Source: Bacillota bacterium
GTDB taxonomy: Bacteria > Bacillota > Clostridia > Lachnospirales > Lachnospiraceae
Length of the DNA stretch: 64,000 nt
NCBI GenBank assembly: GCA_023423335.1
Contig: JAFAFU010000084.1
Location: forward strand, 105,047-169,046
Reading direction: 5' to 3'
Shown here: piece after piece, positions 42,280-51,199 of the stretch
Position numbering within the stretch: the stretch's first letter is position 1
Layout: the number at the start of each line of letters is the position of its first letter
Notes under the pieces: generated by a model
Told to the model about the DNA's origin: nothing
The model's database searches: none
What the model saw: the letters and a program-made list of their open reading frames with translations, nothing else
Program-made: the position numbers and the translations under genes

Positions 42280-43407
42280 TTGAAGGCATTGGTTTATGAA
42301 GGAATTAAGAATATTAAGGTTAAAGAGGTTCCGGATGCTAAGCTTCGTAAGGCGGACGATATCATTGTGAGGGTGACCTCGGCAGCCATCTGCGGATCGG
42401 ACCTTCACCTTTATCATGGTATGGTGCCGAATATGCCGAAGGGAATGATTATGGGACATGAAACCATGGGGATTGTCATGGAAGCCGGACCGGAGGTAAC
42501 TAAGGTTAAAAAGGGCGACCGGGTTATTGTTCCATTTCCCATTGCCTGCGGACATTGCCGTTTTTGCGAACAGGAGGATTGGAGTCAATGTGATAAATCC
42601 AATTCCTATGGGGAAATCGGAGCCGTTTTCGGCTATAGCAATACGATGGGCGGCTATGACGGCGGCCAGGCCGAATATCTCCGGGTCCCCTATGGGAACG
42701 TGGGACCGGTGCTTGTCCCGGAGGAGCTCAAGGACGAGCAGGCATTATTTCTGACGGATGTGTTACCGACGGCTTATTGGGGAGTGGACTACGGAGGAGT
42801 GAAGCCGGGGGATACTGTGGTGATCCTGGGCTGTGGGCCGATCGGACTGACGGCAATTAAGTGGTCCTTCTTTGCAGGAGCCGCAAGAGTCATCACCGTG
42901 GATTATATCGAATACCGCCTGCAGCATGCCGCGGCCTATGGAGCGGAGGTGGTTAATTTTGAAGATTATGAGGATACGGGAGAGTATCTTCAGGAGCTTA
43001 CCCACGGAGGAGCGGATATCGTACTGGACTGTGTCGGTGTGGACGGGAAAACCTCCAATATCGAAAAGCTTGAAAGCCTGTTAAAATTGCAGGGGGGATC
43101 AAAATCAGCCATCGAGATGGCTGCGAAGGCGGTACGAAAATGCGGTACGGTTATGCTGGTCGGTGTGTATGGCACCAGATATAATATGTTTCCCTTGGGT
43201 GATTTCTTTTCCAGAAACATAACCCTGAAGATGGGCCAGTGTCCGGTACACAAATATGTGGCTCCGATTATGAAGCTGATTTTGGAAAACCGATTTGATC
43301 CTGCGGATATCATCACCCATAAGCTGTCTCTGACCGATGGAGCCTACGCCTATCAGATATTTGACAAGAAACAGGATCACTGCATTAAGGTAATCCTAAA
43401 ACCATAA
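42280..43407 (+). CDS. Zinc-dependent alcohol dehydrogenase (formaldehyde-dehydrogenase-like)
   Basis: About 375 residues starting at TTG (read MKALVYEGIKNI); an ATG 30 bases upstream lies in the repeat hairpin and is rejected. Catalytic zinc ligands: Cys in AAICGSDLHLYHG and His in GHETMG; structural zinc Cys in CGHCRFCEQEDWSQC. The Rossmann motif is VVILGCGPIGLTA. The group oxidises formaldehyde or other alcohols with NAD; the substrate is uncertain. The gene appears to be alone under the repeat-containing leader. Confidence 0.9.
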   Translation: MKALVYEGIKNIKVKEVPDAKLRKADDIIVRVTSAAICGSDLHLYHGMVPNMPKGMIMGHETMGIVMEAGPEVTKVKKGDRVIVPFPIACGHCRFCEQEDWSQCDKSNSYGEIGAVFGYSNTMGGYDGGQAEYLRVPYGNVGPVLVPEELKDEQALFLTDVLPTAYWGVDYGGVKPGDTVVILGCGPIGLTAIKWSFFAGAARVITVDYIEYRLQHAAAYGAEVVNFEDYEDTGEYLQELTHGGADIVLDCVGVDGKTSNIEKLESLLKLQGGSKSAIEMAAKAVRKCGTVMLVGVYGTRYNMFPLGDFFSRNITLKMGQCPVHKYVAPIMKLILENRFDPADIITHKLSLTDGAYAYQIFDKKQDHCIKVILKP

Positions 43408-43503
43408 TATAGGTGGAGTTCTGCTTCACATGCTTCTTTACAAGAGGGAGAATATAATGTACAATAATGTCAAATAAAGTGGAAAGAGTAGGAATTGATA
43501 CTA

Positions 43504-45171
43504 ATGAGTCATAGTTTAACAAAAAGATTTTTGCTTATTTTTATTATACTGATTGTAATATGTGCCGCAGCATTTACCTGGGCCTCATACCGAAAGATGG
43601 AAAGTTCCGTAATCAGTCAGATGGAGAATGACGGAACAACCCTGGTGTTATTCCTTAAGGGGCAGATCGTCAAGAATCATCTGACCTCCCTGGAAGAGCT
43701 TCAGGCTATCTTTGCCGAAATCAAGACGGACGGCGGCGATTCGATCAAATACATTTCTCTTTCGGATGAGAATTCCAATATCATAGCTTCCGACAGCTTC
43801 GCAGCATCTTCGGATAGTACCGGTACGGATGCTGTCTCCTCTGCCACCTCCCAGGGGAGTGTAAACGAGGTGGTGACTGAGATGGTGACAAAGGGTGACA
43901 TCATCGAGACAGAGTCCGGCAAGGTATATAATGTATCTACAAGCTTTACTTACAGTGAAGAGCTTTCCGGGTCCTTGAATCTGGGTCTTTCCCTTGACAG
44001 TATGTATGACGAAATCGAACAATCCATGAAGGAAACCGTTCTGATTGCTTTTCTTATCATGATAGTTACAATCCTGGCAGGGACAATTCTTACTGGTAAT
44101 ATCATCCGCCCGATCAAACAAATGTCCGGTACGATGAAATCCTTTGCGGAAGGTGATTTTACGGTCAGCTTTGAACATAAGAGCAAGGATGAGATCGGCC
44201 AGATGAGCGCTGTGCTCAATAATATGAGAAAAACACTGAAAAGCATGATGGGGAACATCCAACAGAATGCTTTTCAGGTATCCCAAAGCTCCACAAGGCT
44301 GAACGCGGTAATCGATGAGACTTCAACAGTAGCCGGAGAGATATCAAAGGCTTCGGAGGAACTGGCAGCCGGCTCCGCTGACCTGGCGGCAAACGCATCG
44401 GAAGGCCTGGAGAGACTGAATTCGCTTGCGGAACAGATTAATACCTTATTCTCCGGTGCGGATTCCATGAGAACTACGATTGAACAGACAAAGAACGCAA
44501 ACCAGACAGGTATGGACAGTCTCCGGCAGCTGCAAAATGCTATTATTGAAAATTCAAAGGTATCAAGACGGATCATAGAGCAGGTTGAGGAGCTCAGTTC
44601 CAAATCAGCTACCATTGCCGAGATAACGACGATGATAAAAGATATTGCGAATCAGACCAATCTGCTGGCCCTGAATGCCAGCATTGAGAGTGCCAGAGCC
44701 GGAGAACACGGCAAAGGCTTTGCCGTAGTCGCCGAAGAGATACGGAAATTATCGGAACAGACCAAGAATTCTATCATCGGAATTGAGGAAGTGATCGCAG
44801 AGGTCAGTTCCTCCGTTGAAAAAACCCATACATTTATGGAACAGGGCGCCAGAGTTATGGATCGAACCACCGAGATATCCGGGGAATCCGGCAGAGCCTT
44901 TGAGATCATTGACCAGTCCGTAACCAACGTAGTTCAGCAGATTAGGGAGCTGATTGATGGAGTAGCACAGGTTACCGGTGATAAGGACGAGGTGATAAAG
45001 TCCATCGAAAGCATCTCGGCCATCACGGAAGAATCAACCGCTTCCACGGAGGAGATTTCTTCTTCACTGGAGCAGCAGCTTAACAATATGTCTTACATAT
45101 CCGAGTCAGCCAGGGATCTTCAGAAGGTAGCCGCAGAGCTGGACAGGCTGGCCGGACAATTTAAACTATAA
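43504..45171 (+). CDS. Methyl-accepting chemotaxis protein
   Basis: About 555 residues. Membrane helix 1 (FLLIFIILIVICAAAFTWA), an extracellular sensor of about 150 residues, helix 2 near residues 180-200, HAMP (IIRPIKQMSGTMKSFAEGDF) and a long signalling coiled coil with the hairpin tip NQTNLLALNASIESARAGE. It senses an unknown external signal and controls CheA. No che genes are in the window. ATG 43504 is preferred to TTG 43495, following AGGA. Confidence 0.93.
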   Translation: MSHSLTKRFLLIFIILIVICAAAFTWASYRKMESSVISQMENDGTTLVLFLKGQIVKNHLTSLEELQAIFAEIKTDGGDSIKYISLSDENSNIIASDSFAASSDSTGTDAVSSATSQGSVNEVVTEMVTKGDIIETESGKVYNVSTSFTYSEELSGSLNLGLSLDSMYDEIEQSMKETVLIAFLIMIVTILAGTILTGNIIRPIKQMSGTMKSFAEGDFTVSFEHKSKDEIGQMSAVLNNMRKTLKSMMGNIQQNAFQVSQSSTRLNAVIDETSTVAGEISKASEELAAGSADLAANASEGLERLNSLAEQINTLFSGADSMRTTIEQTKNANQTGMDSLRQLQNAIIENSKVSRRIIEQVEELSSKSATIAEITTMIKDIANQTNLLALNASIESARAGEHGKGFAVVAEEIRKLSEQTKNSIIGIEEVIAEVSSSVEKTHTFMEQGARVMDRTTEISGESGRAFEIIDQSVTNVVQQIRELIDGVAQVTGDKDEVIKSIESISAITEESTASTEEISSSLEQQLNNMSYISESARDLQKVAAELDRLAGQFKL

Positions 45172-45375
45172 TCAAATTAAGCTATAGTATCAAATATATA
45201 TATATTGAATAGATTTATCGTTCCTCCGAATATACGGACCGGCGGATTACCCGGCCGACCCGTATTCATAATTCATTCTTCGTCTTGTACCGAGCGATTG
45301 CTTTCACACCGTCAGGGAATTTGGCTTTATGGTTAGAGAAAAATGACAGCATCTGATATAAATTGTATATTTTAT

Positions 45376-45403
45376 TTGACAAACCATACTGCCGTAATAT
45401 AAT
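45376..45403 (+). promoter_or_regulatory. Sigma-A promoter of the 45453 gene
   Basis: TTGACA (45376-45381), 16-base spacer, TATAAT (45398-45403), about 50 bases before the start codon. Confidence 0.75.
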
Positions 45404-45452
45404 GGAAGCATAAGGAAATAGTATTCTGATTGCACGAAAGAGAGGGTGGATT

Positions 45453-45998
45453 ATGGGACGAAAATTCGGAGCGGTAGTTTGGACCTTAATTACGGTCGTA
45501 ATAGCAATAACAGGCTTTCGCGGATATTCCAGCGCGGATTATTCTATGGAATGGTTCGGCATTGATCTGTCAAAAGGCGGCTTCACGATTCTGATGCTTA
45601 TATTTCTGGTGATAGACATCATATCACTCTATCATGCATTTACCGCCGAGAAGAAGATGGCCGCGGAGCAGCAGAAGAATCTAAGCGAGTTTGAGAAGAA
45701 TGTTGAGAATGAACAGCTGGAAGCTCCCTGCCTCATCAGCCTTAAACGTTCTTCCAATATCATAGGGTCTGCGACAGGGTTTAATGTCTATCTGAATTAC
45801 CGCAAAATCGGTGTATTAAAGAACGGGAAGACATTGGAGTTTTATACGAGTGACCGATATAATGTTCTTACCGGTGACGGCAGTAATGGACCGGTTAAGG
45901 AACCCTTGAGCTTTGAGGCAATTTCCGGCGGCTCTCTTTCTATTAACTATAAATCTACGAAAAACCGGTTTGAGTGGGGAGACGGCAGCGGAGCCTGA
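45453..45998 (+). CDS. Membrane protein of unknown function
   Basis: 181 residues: helix 1 at about 7-22 (VVWTLITVVIAITGF), helix 2 at about 44-62 (FTILMLIFLVIDIISLYHAF), a charged coiled-coil-like segment to residue 92, then a beta-rich cytoplasmic domain (ISLKRSSNIIGSATGFNVYL, GVLKNGKTLEFYT). The last part resembles small domains that display a structure-carrying carbohydrate-binding-like fold in stress proteins, but no family is assigned. GAGAGGG lies upstream; it has its own promoter. Confidence 0.65.
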   Translation: MGRKFGAVVWTLITVVIAITGFRGYSSADYSMEWFGIDLSKGGFTILMLIFLVIDIISLYHAFTAEKKMAAEQQKNLSEFEKNVENEQLEAPCLISLKRSSNIIGSATGFNVYLNYRKIGVLKNGKTLEFYTSDRYNVLTGDGSNGPVKEPLSFEAISGGSLSINYKSTKNRFEWGDGSGA

Positions 45999-46047
45999 CC
46001 GATAATTTGGGGTTGGCGGATAAACCAAATCGGGATCATTTTAATCT

Positions 46048-46215
46048 ATCAATGAGCATGCGAAAGACAGTTATATGCTTCCATGGGGAGACGATAACTG
46101 TCTTATTTGTGTGAAGGCAAAGGGAAGCATTTATTATGGGGTGGACAAGCAGGCTCCCAATCATTATAATAATACGGTATCGATAATGGAGATGATTGAT
46201 CCGGAAATAAGTTAG
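46048..46215 (+). pseudogene. Probable gene remnant
   Basis: Open frame reading protein-like (SYMLPWGDDNCLICVKAKG, YYGVDKQAPNHYNNTVSIME, ending DPEIS). The only in-frame ATG is 46075 and no ribosome-binding site precedes it. A hairpin with arms AAGACAGTTAT/ATAACTGTCTT overlaps it and may end transcription of the 45453 gene. Family not recognised. Confidence 0.35.
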
Positions 46216-46385
46216 TGTGAATTATTAAAGTATAATTCACACTTAGAAGGTTGTGTCTGCGTCATCAAAGCGTGTAAACACGCGCGGCCTAAACTAACAT
46301 GAGGAGCAGGTAGGAATCGCTTGGTCAGGTTAAATGCATTTTTAAAAAGCGAATTAGGAATTCATTGTAAAACAGGAGAGGGCGT

Positions 46386-46510
46386 GCTTTTTGTTCAGGT
46401 TATGAGCTGCCTATGGCAGCATGGAGGTTAGTATGAAAAATACCGATTTTTCACACGGCAAATTTGTGCTGACGCCCAAATTCGCGGGTATCGGCAGCAT
46501 GGAGGATTAT
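46386..46510 (+). repeat. Leader repeat copies C1 and C2 before rlmD
   Basis: Two consecutive units. The first has a CTGCC/GGCAG hairpin plus ATGGAGG at 46420-46426; the second (46445-46505) has GCTGACGCCC...GGGTATCGGCAGC plus ATGGAGG, the ribosome-binding site of rlmD. The joining segment GGTTAG..TGAAAAATAC..ATTTTTCA matches the unit junctions of the 42028 repeats. Confidence 0.7.
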
Positions 46511-46519
46511 TATAGATGA
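46433..46519 (+). CDS. Possible 28-residue leader peptide coupled to rlmD
   Basis: ATG 46433 lies eight bases after ATGGAGG; the ORF (begins MKNTDFSHGKFVLTPKF, ends SMEDYYR) stops at TGA overlapping the rlmD start as ATGA. Similar residues (LTPGFSGIGSMED, LTTEFASIKSMED) can be read before 30961 and 39845. The changes between copies do not favour third positions, so coding is unproven. Confidence 0.35.
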   Translation: MKNTDFSHGKFVLTPKFAGIGSMEDYYR

Positions 46520-47880
46520 AAAAAGGACAGATGTATGAAGGTATCGTAAGCAGAGTGGATTTTCCGAATAAGGGAAGGCTTGAGATTGAGGGTGAGAAGG
46601 CAGTTGTCAAAAACGCTTTGCCCGGCCAGAAAATCAGCTTCTGCGTAAATAAAAACAAAAACGGCAAAGCGGAAGGAATACTGAAGGAAGTTCTGGAGAA
46701 GTCACCTTTAGAAACCAGGGAAGGAGCCTGTAAAAGCTTCGGAGCCTGCGGAGGCTGCAGCTATCAGAGTATGACCTATGAAAATCAGCTGGAGCTGAAG
46801 AAGGAACAGGTGAAACGACTGTTGGACAGTGTCTGTGACGACTATGTCTTTGAGGGTATCCTGGGAAGTCCGGCAGAATGGGGTTATCGCAATAAGATGG
46901 AATTCTCCTTCGGAGATGAATATAAAGGAGGACCTCTTTCCCTGGGACTCCATAAGAAGGGCAGCTTCCATGATATTATAACCGTGGATGACTGTGCGAT
47001 TGTGGACCGGGACTATACGAAGATTTTAACCGGTGTACTTAATTACTTCTCAGAGCTTGGGTTAAATTATTACCATAAGCTTACCCATCAGGGGTTTCTG
47101 AGGCACCTTTTGGTTCGAAAGGCAGTGAAGACCGGAGAAATATTGATTAATATCATAACCACCTCACAGGAAGAGTTGGATATTCGAACAGACCTGATCC
47201 CCCAGCTCCTGAGATTAGAACTGGAAGGAAGGATCACCGGTATTCTCCACACCTATAACGACAGCCTTGCGGATGTTGTAAAGAGTGACCGTACGGACAT
47301 ACTTTATGGCCGTGACCATATCTATGAAGAACTGTTGGGACTCCGATTTAAAATATCAACCTTTTCCTTCTTCCAGACCAATTCCCTTGGAGCAGAAGTC
47401 CTTTACTCCAAGGTCAGGGAATATGTCGGTGATACAAGGGAGAAGAATATCTTTGATCTGTACAGCGGTACCGGTACGATTGCCCAGCTTCTGGCACCGG
47501 TGGCAGGCAAGATTACCGGAGTGGAGATCGTGGAGGAAGCAGTAGAAGCAGCCAAGGAAAATGCGGCCTTAAACGGCCTCACAAACTGTGAATTTATTGC
47601 CGGAGATGTTCTAAAGGTTGTGGACGAGCTTAAAAATAAGCCGGATATCATCGTTTTAGATCCTCCAAGGGATGGAATTCATCCGAAAGCCCTGGATAAA
47701 ATTATTGATTTCGGAGTGGACCGGATTATCTATGTATCCTGTAAACCCACTTCCCTGATCCGGGACCTGGAGGTATTTCAGGCGAAGGGCTATAAGGTGG
47801 AGAGGGCGTGTGCGGTAGATATGTTTCCTCAGACGGTGCATGTGGAAACCGTAGTTCTGCTAGAGCGAAAAGTCCGGTAA
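46516..47880 (+). CDS. rlmD: 23S rRNA (uracil-5-)-methyltransferase RlmD
   Basis: 454 residues. N-terminal TRAM domain (about 1-55), Cys cluster CKSFGACGGC that holds a 4Fe-4S centre in RumA/RlmD, then the SAM domain: FDLYSGTGTIAQLL, VVEIVEEAVEAAKENA-type segment, LDPPRDGIHPKALDKI and YVSCKPTSLIRDL with the catalytic Cys, and a terminal Glu in TVHVETVVLLE. Methylates U1939-like positions; Firmicutes paralogs (RlmCD) can modify two sites, so the exact target is not certain. Translation is probably coupled to the short leader ORF. Confidence 0.93.
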   Translation: MKKGQMYEGIVSRVDFPNKGRLEIEGEKAVVKNALPGQKISFCVNKNKNGKAEGILKEVLEKSPLETREGACKSFGACGGCSYQSMTYENQLELKKEQVKRLLDSVCDDYVFEGILGSPAEWGYRNKMEFSFGDEYKGGPLSLGLHKKGSFHDIITVDDCAIVDRDYTKILTGVLNYFSELGLNYYHKLTHQGFLRHLLVRKAVKTGEILINIITTSQEELDIRTDLIPQLLRLELEGRITGILHTYNDSLADVVKSDRTDILYGRDHIYEELLGLRFKISTFSFFQTNSLGAEVLYSKVREYVGDTREKNIFDLYSGTGTIAQLLAPVAGKITGVEIVEEAVEAAKENAALNGLTNCEFIAGDVLKVVDELKNKPDIIVLDPPRDGIHPKALDKIIDFGVDRIIYVSCKPTSLIRDLEVFQAKGYKVERACAVDMFPQTVHVETVVLLERKVR

Positions 47881-48071
47881 ATCAAAGAGTTTCGAGAGTT
47901 TAAAGGTGATATGCAGGTGTGTTTTTGTGTTGGGGTGAGGTGCAATATGTTTCCAGTTACCGTGGTAGGGTAAGGGAAATGAACGTTTTGGTAAAAGGTT
48001 TGGATTTTGTCAAATAAGTATTTAGGTTTTGTAACTAGGAAATAAATTGGAAATCAGAAGAGGAACAGAAT

Positions 48072-48905
48072 ATGAGTATTTATGAGTTGATGAATGGTGC
48101 AATTTATAATAATGATTTGCTAGAGGCGGCAAATAAACTTTTTGATTTTTCTGAAAAGGCATTATTAGAAAAGAATAAAGGAACAATTGTGAAAGTCTTT
48201 TATGAAAAGCTGATTCAATATTCTCTAGGTGATTATATATGGGAGCCATCAACAGATAACTATAAAATATATAGTGGTAAAAGTGCCATTTCCAAGTTCA
48301 TGTACTTATCTATGCCGAGAAAAGAAACGCCTGTAAAAACATTGAAAAAAATTGGGGAACTATCACTTCAAATACAAAACGATTTTTATTCACCTATTGG
48401 AGAAGCTATAGGTAAGAACAAGGTTCAAAAAATTATGTCCTATTTAATTGCAAAGTACAATTTTGCCGATAAAGTGTTTGCAGATAAACCAGCAATAATC
48501 TGTCTTCTAGAATACAGCAATAAAAATTATAACAGCGAATGTTTGGTTTTAAAAACGGATTCATCTTTAAGCCAGCATTTCTTTTTATACCATTTGAATC
48601 ATAATTGCAATGTTAATCCCATAGCAGTTTTTTTTCATGAACTTGGTCACGCACTTCATGCTAGATATTCCGGCAGTTTGGATGTGATTCCTTCTAATAT
48701 TATATCATTATTAAAGAGGACTTGTATGCCTAAAATTGAAGAATTGCCAGATTATCAAAAAGCAGAAATCTTAGCAGATGTATTTAGTATGGGACTAATG
48801 TTTGAAAGCGCCTATGAAAAATATGATTGTTTTACAACAATTCATTCAGATGACAAAAAAGTATTTAAACTAATGGTTGAAAAAATACTAAATACCATGA
48901 ATTGA
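48072..48905 (+). CDS. M3-like zinc metallopeptidase domain protein, low GC
   Basis: 277 residues. The zinc motif HELGHALHARY fits the HExxH pattern with the extra His of M3/oligoendopeptidase proteins, and a downstream Glu in EILADVFSMG could be the third ligand. The protein is much shorter than M3 enzymes (about 550-600) and the N-terminal part is not recognised. Base composition is markedly AT-rich compared with rlmD, pointing to transfer. A recombinase relic follows. GAGGAAC precedes the start. Confidence 0.65.
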   Translation: MSIYELMNGAIYNNDLLEAANKLFDFSEKALLEKNKGTIVKVFYEKLIQYSLGDYIWEPSTDNYKIYSGKSAISKFMYLSMPRKETPVKTLKKIGELSLQIQNDFYSPIGEAIGKNKVQKIMSYLIAKYNFADKVFADKPAIICLLEYSNKNYNSECLVLKTDSSLSQHFFLYHLNHNCNVNPIAVFFHELGHALHARYSGSLDVIPSNIISLLKRTCMPKIEELPDYQKAEILADVFSMGLMFESAYEKYDCFTTIHSDDKKVFKLMVEKILNTMN

Positions 48906-48964
48906 ACTTTTTATTGGATTTTAATATAGCATTTTTTATAAAGGAGATAGATGTTTTAAGGGAT

Positions 48965-49017
48965 TATCCGACGCCAAGGGGATTAGGTTCAGCGGTCATC
49001 TTTTTTATCTCCTCACG
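48965..49017 (+). repeat. Direct repeat copy 1 flanking a recombinase relic
   Basis: The 29-base stretch ending GGTCATCTTTTTTATCTCCTCA and its upstream CCAAGGGG part recur at 49675-49727. Read on the minus strand both encode a tail EEIKKMT.EP, suggesting remnants of the same gene. Confidence 0.65.
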
Positions 49018-49200
49018 GCACACTGTAACAGAATACGTCCGCCAAGGTTCAATTGGTGCTGAAATACAGGAGTACTCTCTAGCAATGACAAAGCAGAGCG
49101 AAGTCGCTAAGACATTTTTTATAGGGCATGACCCTGAAAAGGAGCAGGAGCGACACCCCACTATGGGAAGGCTGGACGAAGGAATTTAGGGCTCTGATTT

Positions 49201-49668
49201 ATGTATCAGAAAATGCTCATGAATGAGAAGTATAAGGGCGATACCATGCTGCAAAAAACTTATACAGAAGATTTTATGACAGGTAGGAAAGTAAGGAATG
49301 TAGGACAGAGTAATCGATACTATGTAAGAAATAGTCATCCGGCTATAGTATTCGAGGAAGTATTTGATAAGGTACAGGAAGAAATGGTTAGACTAGCAAG
49401 GCTAGTTCATAAAGAAGATGGTATAGTGGAATTCAGGACGAGAAAATATAATGGTAAATATCTATTGGGGAATTTGCTTGTGTGTGGTGATTGCGGAGCG
49501 CCTTATCGAAGAAGAACAGAAAGGGGTAAGGTAGTTTGGAGATGTGTAACAAGAATTGAAAAAGGAAAAGAGACATGCCATTCACCTACTCTGGATGAGG
49601 AGTGGGTACGAGATATTTTGTGTAAATCTATTTACCAGAATGGATCATTGCAATCTGCTTTAGAGTAA
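49201..49668 (+). pseudogene. Serine recombinase remnant (middle part)
   Basis: 155 residues match the Recombinase domain and zinc ribbon of serine recombinases (MLMNEKYKGDTMLQKTYTED, YYVRNSHPAIVFEEVFDKVQ, CGDCGAPYRRRTERGKVVWRC). The catalytic resolvase domain and the C-terminal coiled coil are missing. It is a different enzyme from that at 21348. It sits between two direct repeats. Confidence 0.82.
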
Positions 49669-49674
49669 GATACC

Positions 49675-49727
49675 CATCCGCCAAGGGGGTACCAGGTTCA
49701 TCGGTCATCTTTTTTATCTCCTCAAGC
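49675..49727 (+). repeat. Direct repeat copy 2 flanking a recombinase relic
   Basis: Second copy of the sequence at 48965-49017, in the same orientation and about 710 bases away. Confidence 0.65.
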
Positions 49728-49994
49728 CATGTGGAGACGGTCGCATTGATGTACTGGGTGAATAAATAAAGAGGGCTGAAAAGGCTTGAAATAAGGGGTT
49801 TCCAAGGACTGGAGCATTCCTGGTGAGAGGAAGGTTTCGATGCCTGGAACCCCTTATTTATGTGTGGGAGAATATATCCATAGCTTATAAAAGGATAGAG
49901 TTGAGTGGACAGGATTGATATTGGGTATTTTACACAGGGCTGAGGAGACAGGATTGATGACTAAATATTATACAAACAAATTTAAAGCTTAGGA
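49728..49994. other. Intergenic stretch with a hairpin
   Basis: Contains an inverted repeat AAATAAGGGGTT (49789-49800) and AACCCCTTATTT (49848-49859), perfect over 12 bp with a 47-base spacer. No gene was found. It may be a terminator or the end of a lost element. Confidence 0.5.
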
Positions 49995-50315
49995 TTATTC
50001 ATCATGTTTGAGCCATTTCATCCCCCATTCATACATTGCAAAAAAGACTTTTTCAAAGTCGCTGCCCTTTTCCGTCAGGGCATACTCCACAGTAATGGGA
50101 GTAGTTGCATGAACAGTTCGCGTAATAACCTCATTTGCCTCAAGACTTTTTAAGGCATCTGAAAGTGCCTTGGTACTAATCCCCAAGTCCCGACTCATTT
50201 CATTAAAGCGTTTTGGACCTGAGTGTAGTTCTCCTATTATGATAAATGACCATTTACCACCAAAAATGTCCATGATTTGTTTTACAGCTTTTGCACATGC
50301 ATCATCAGGGGTCAT
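49995..50315 (-). CDS. HxlR-family transcriptional regulator
   Basis: About 106 residues. Winged helix of the HxlR/MarR-like type: IMDIFGGKWSFIIIGELHSG, then KRFNEMSRDLGISTKALSDA and YALTEKGSDFEKV. A Cys near residue 8 is at the place used for redox or aldehyde sensing in some HxlR proteins. ATG 50315 fits AGAGGTG better than GTG 50324. Divergent from the SDR gene, whose promoter contains a matching inverted repeat, so it likely controls it. Confidence 0.9.
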   Translation of the reverse strand: MTPDDACAKAVKQIMDIFGGKWSFIIIGELHSGPKRFNEMSRDLGISTKALSDALKSLEANEVITRTVHATTPITVEYALTEKGSDFEKVFFAMYEWGMKWLKHDE

Positions 50316-50342
50316 GTTATACACCTCTCAATAGTTAATTTT

Positions 50343-50396
50343 TGTAAAGTAGATATAGAATAGTAAATCAGGTGAAGATATTTTGCGTACTTTACA
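50343..50396. promoter_or_regulatory. Candidate HxlR operator half-sites
   Basis: TGTAAAGTA (50343-50351) and TACTTTACA (50388-50396) are perfect inverted copies with a 36-base spacer. The right half overlaps the -35 box (TTTACA) of the SDR promoter. Confidence 0.5.
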
Positions 50397-50418
50397 TTTA
50401 ACAGTATCATGGTATAGT
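50391..50418 (+). promoter_or_regulatory. Promoter of the SDR gene
   Basis: TTTACA (50391-50396), 16-base spacer, TATAGT (50413-50418), about 40 bases upstream of the start codon. Confidence 0.55.
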
Positions 50419-50455
50419 TAGATCGTCAATTAAAATTTGAAAGGATGGCATTAGC

Positions 50456-51142
50456 ATGAAAACAATGGTAATTGCAGGTGCAGGGAAAGGACTAGGGCTG
50501 TCTATTGCAAGACGCTTCGGCAAAGAGGGCTTTCAAATCGTTCTCATTGCACGTACCGCCGAGAAACTCCAATCGATGGTAGATGAGTTGAAAGAGAAAG
50601 GCATTGAGGCATCTTATTTTGTTGCCGATCTGGGTAATAAAGAACAGGTGGAAAAGGCTATAGCTGATGTAAAGGAGAAATACGGCAAGATTGATGTTGT
50701 GGAGTTCAGTCCGGGAGGCAGTATGACGTCTGTTACCCCACTTGAAGTAACCACTGAAAATGCACAGGCAGCTTTTGATGCAGTGATTGTCAGCGCTATT
50801 CATGTAGTTAATAGTGTAGTTTCTGATATGATTGAGCGTGGCGAAGGAGCCCTGCTCTTTACCAGTGGGTTATCCGCCATGTTTCCTATTTCCATACTGG
50901 GAAATATTGGTATTTCCATGGCGGGATTGCGAAATTATATCGCAAATCTTCATACAGTATTGACCCCCAAAGGAATTCTTGTGGCAAATCGTCCATTGGG
51001 GTTGTTAATCAAACCTGCCGGAACAGGTGGAGTGAGTGATCCTGATGTGATTGCGGATATGTGGTATCAGGTATATACGGAAAAATTGGGTGGTGAAGAA
51101 GAATATCCAAAGGGAGTTACCCCCGAAACAATGCTGTTTTAA
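50456..51142 (+). CDS. Short-chain dehydrogenase/reductase (SDR)
   Basis: 228 residues. Nucleotide-binding motif AGAGKGLGLSIARRFG, ADLGNKEQVE. The usual NAG is replaced by FSPGG, and the catalytic Tyr-Lys motif is not clear after FTSGLSAMFP (the site reads GISMAGLRNY), so enzyme activity may be altered. Likely a stress-response oxidoreductase controlled by the divergent HxlR regulator. GAAAGGA lies upstream. Confidence 0.82.
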   Translation: MKTMVIAGAGKGLGLSIARRFGKEGFQIVLIARTAEKLQSMVDELKEKGIEASYFVADLGNKEQVEKAIADVKEKYGKIDVVEFSPGGSMTSVTPLEVTTENAQAAFDAVIVSAIHVVNSVVSDMIERGEGALLFTSGLSAMFPISILGNIGISMAGLRNYIANLHTVLTPKGILVANRPLGLLIKPAGTGGVSDPDVIADMWYQVYTEKLGGEEEYPKGVTPETMLF

Positions 51143-51199
51143 CATTTCGTACCTTCCGCCGGATTACACTAACTTTTAATGTCAATGGAGAAATTGTAT

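Noticed and set aside
42003..42588. Minus-strand ORFs with repeated peptides
   Set aside because: They only translate the 93 bp repeats and the antisense of the dehydrogenase gene; no ribosome-binding site.
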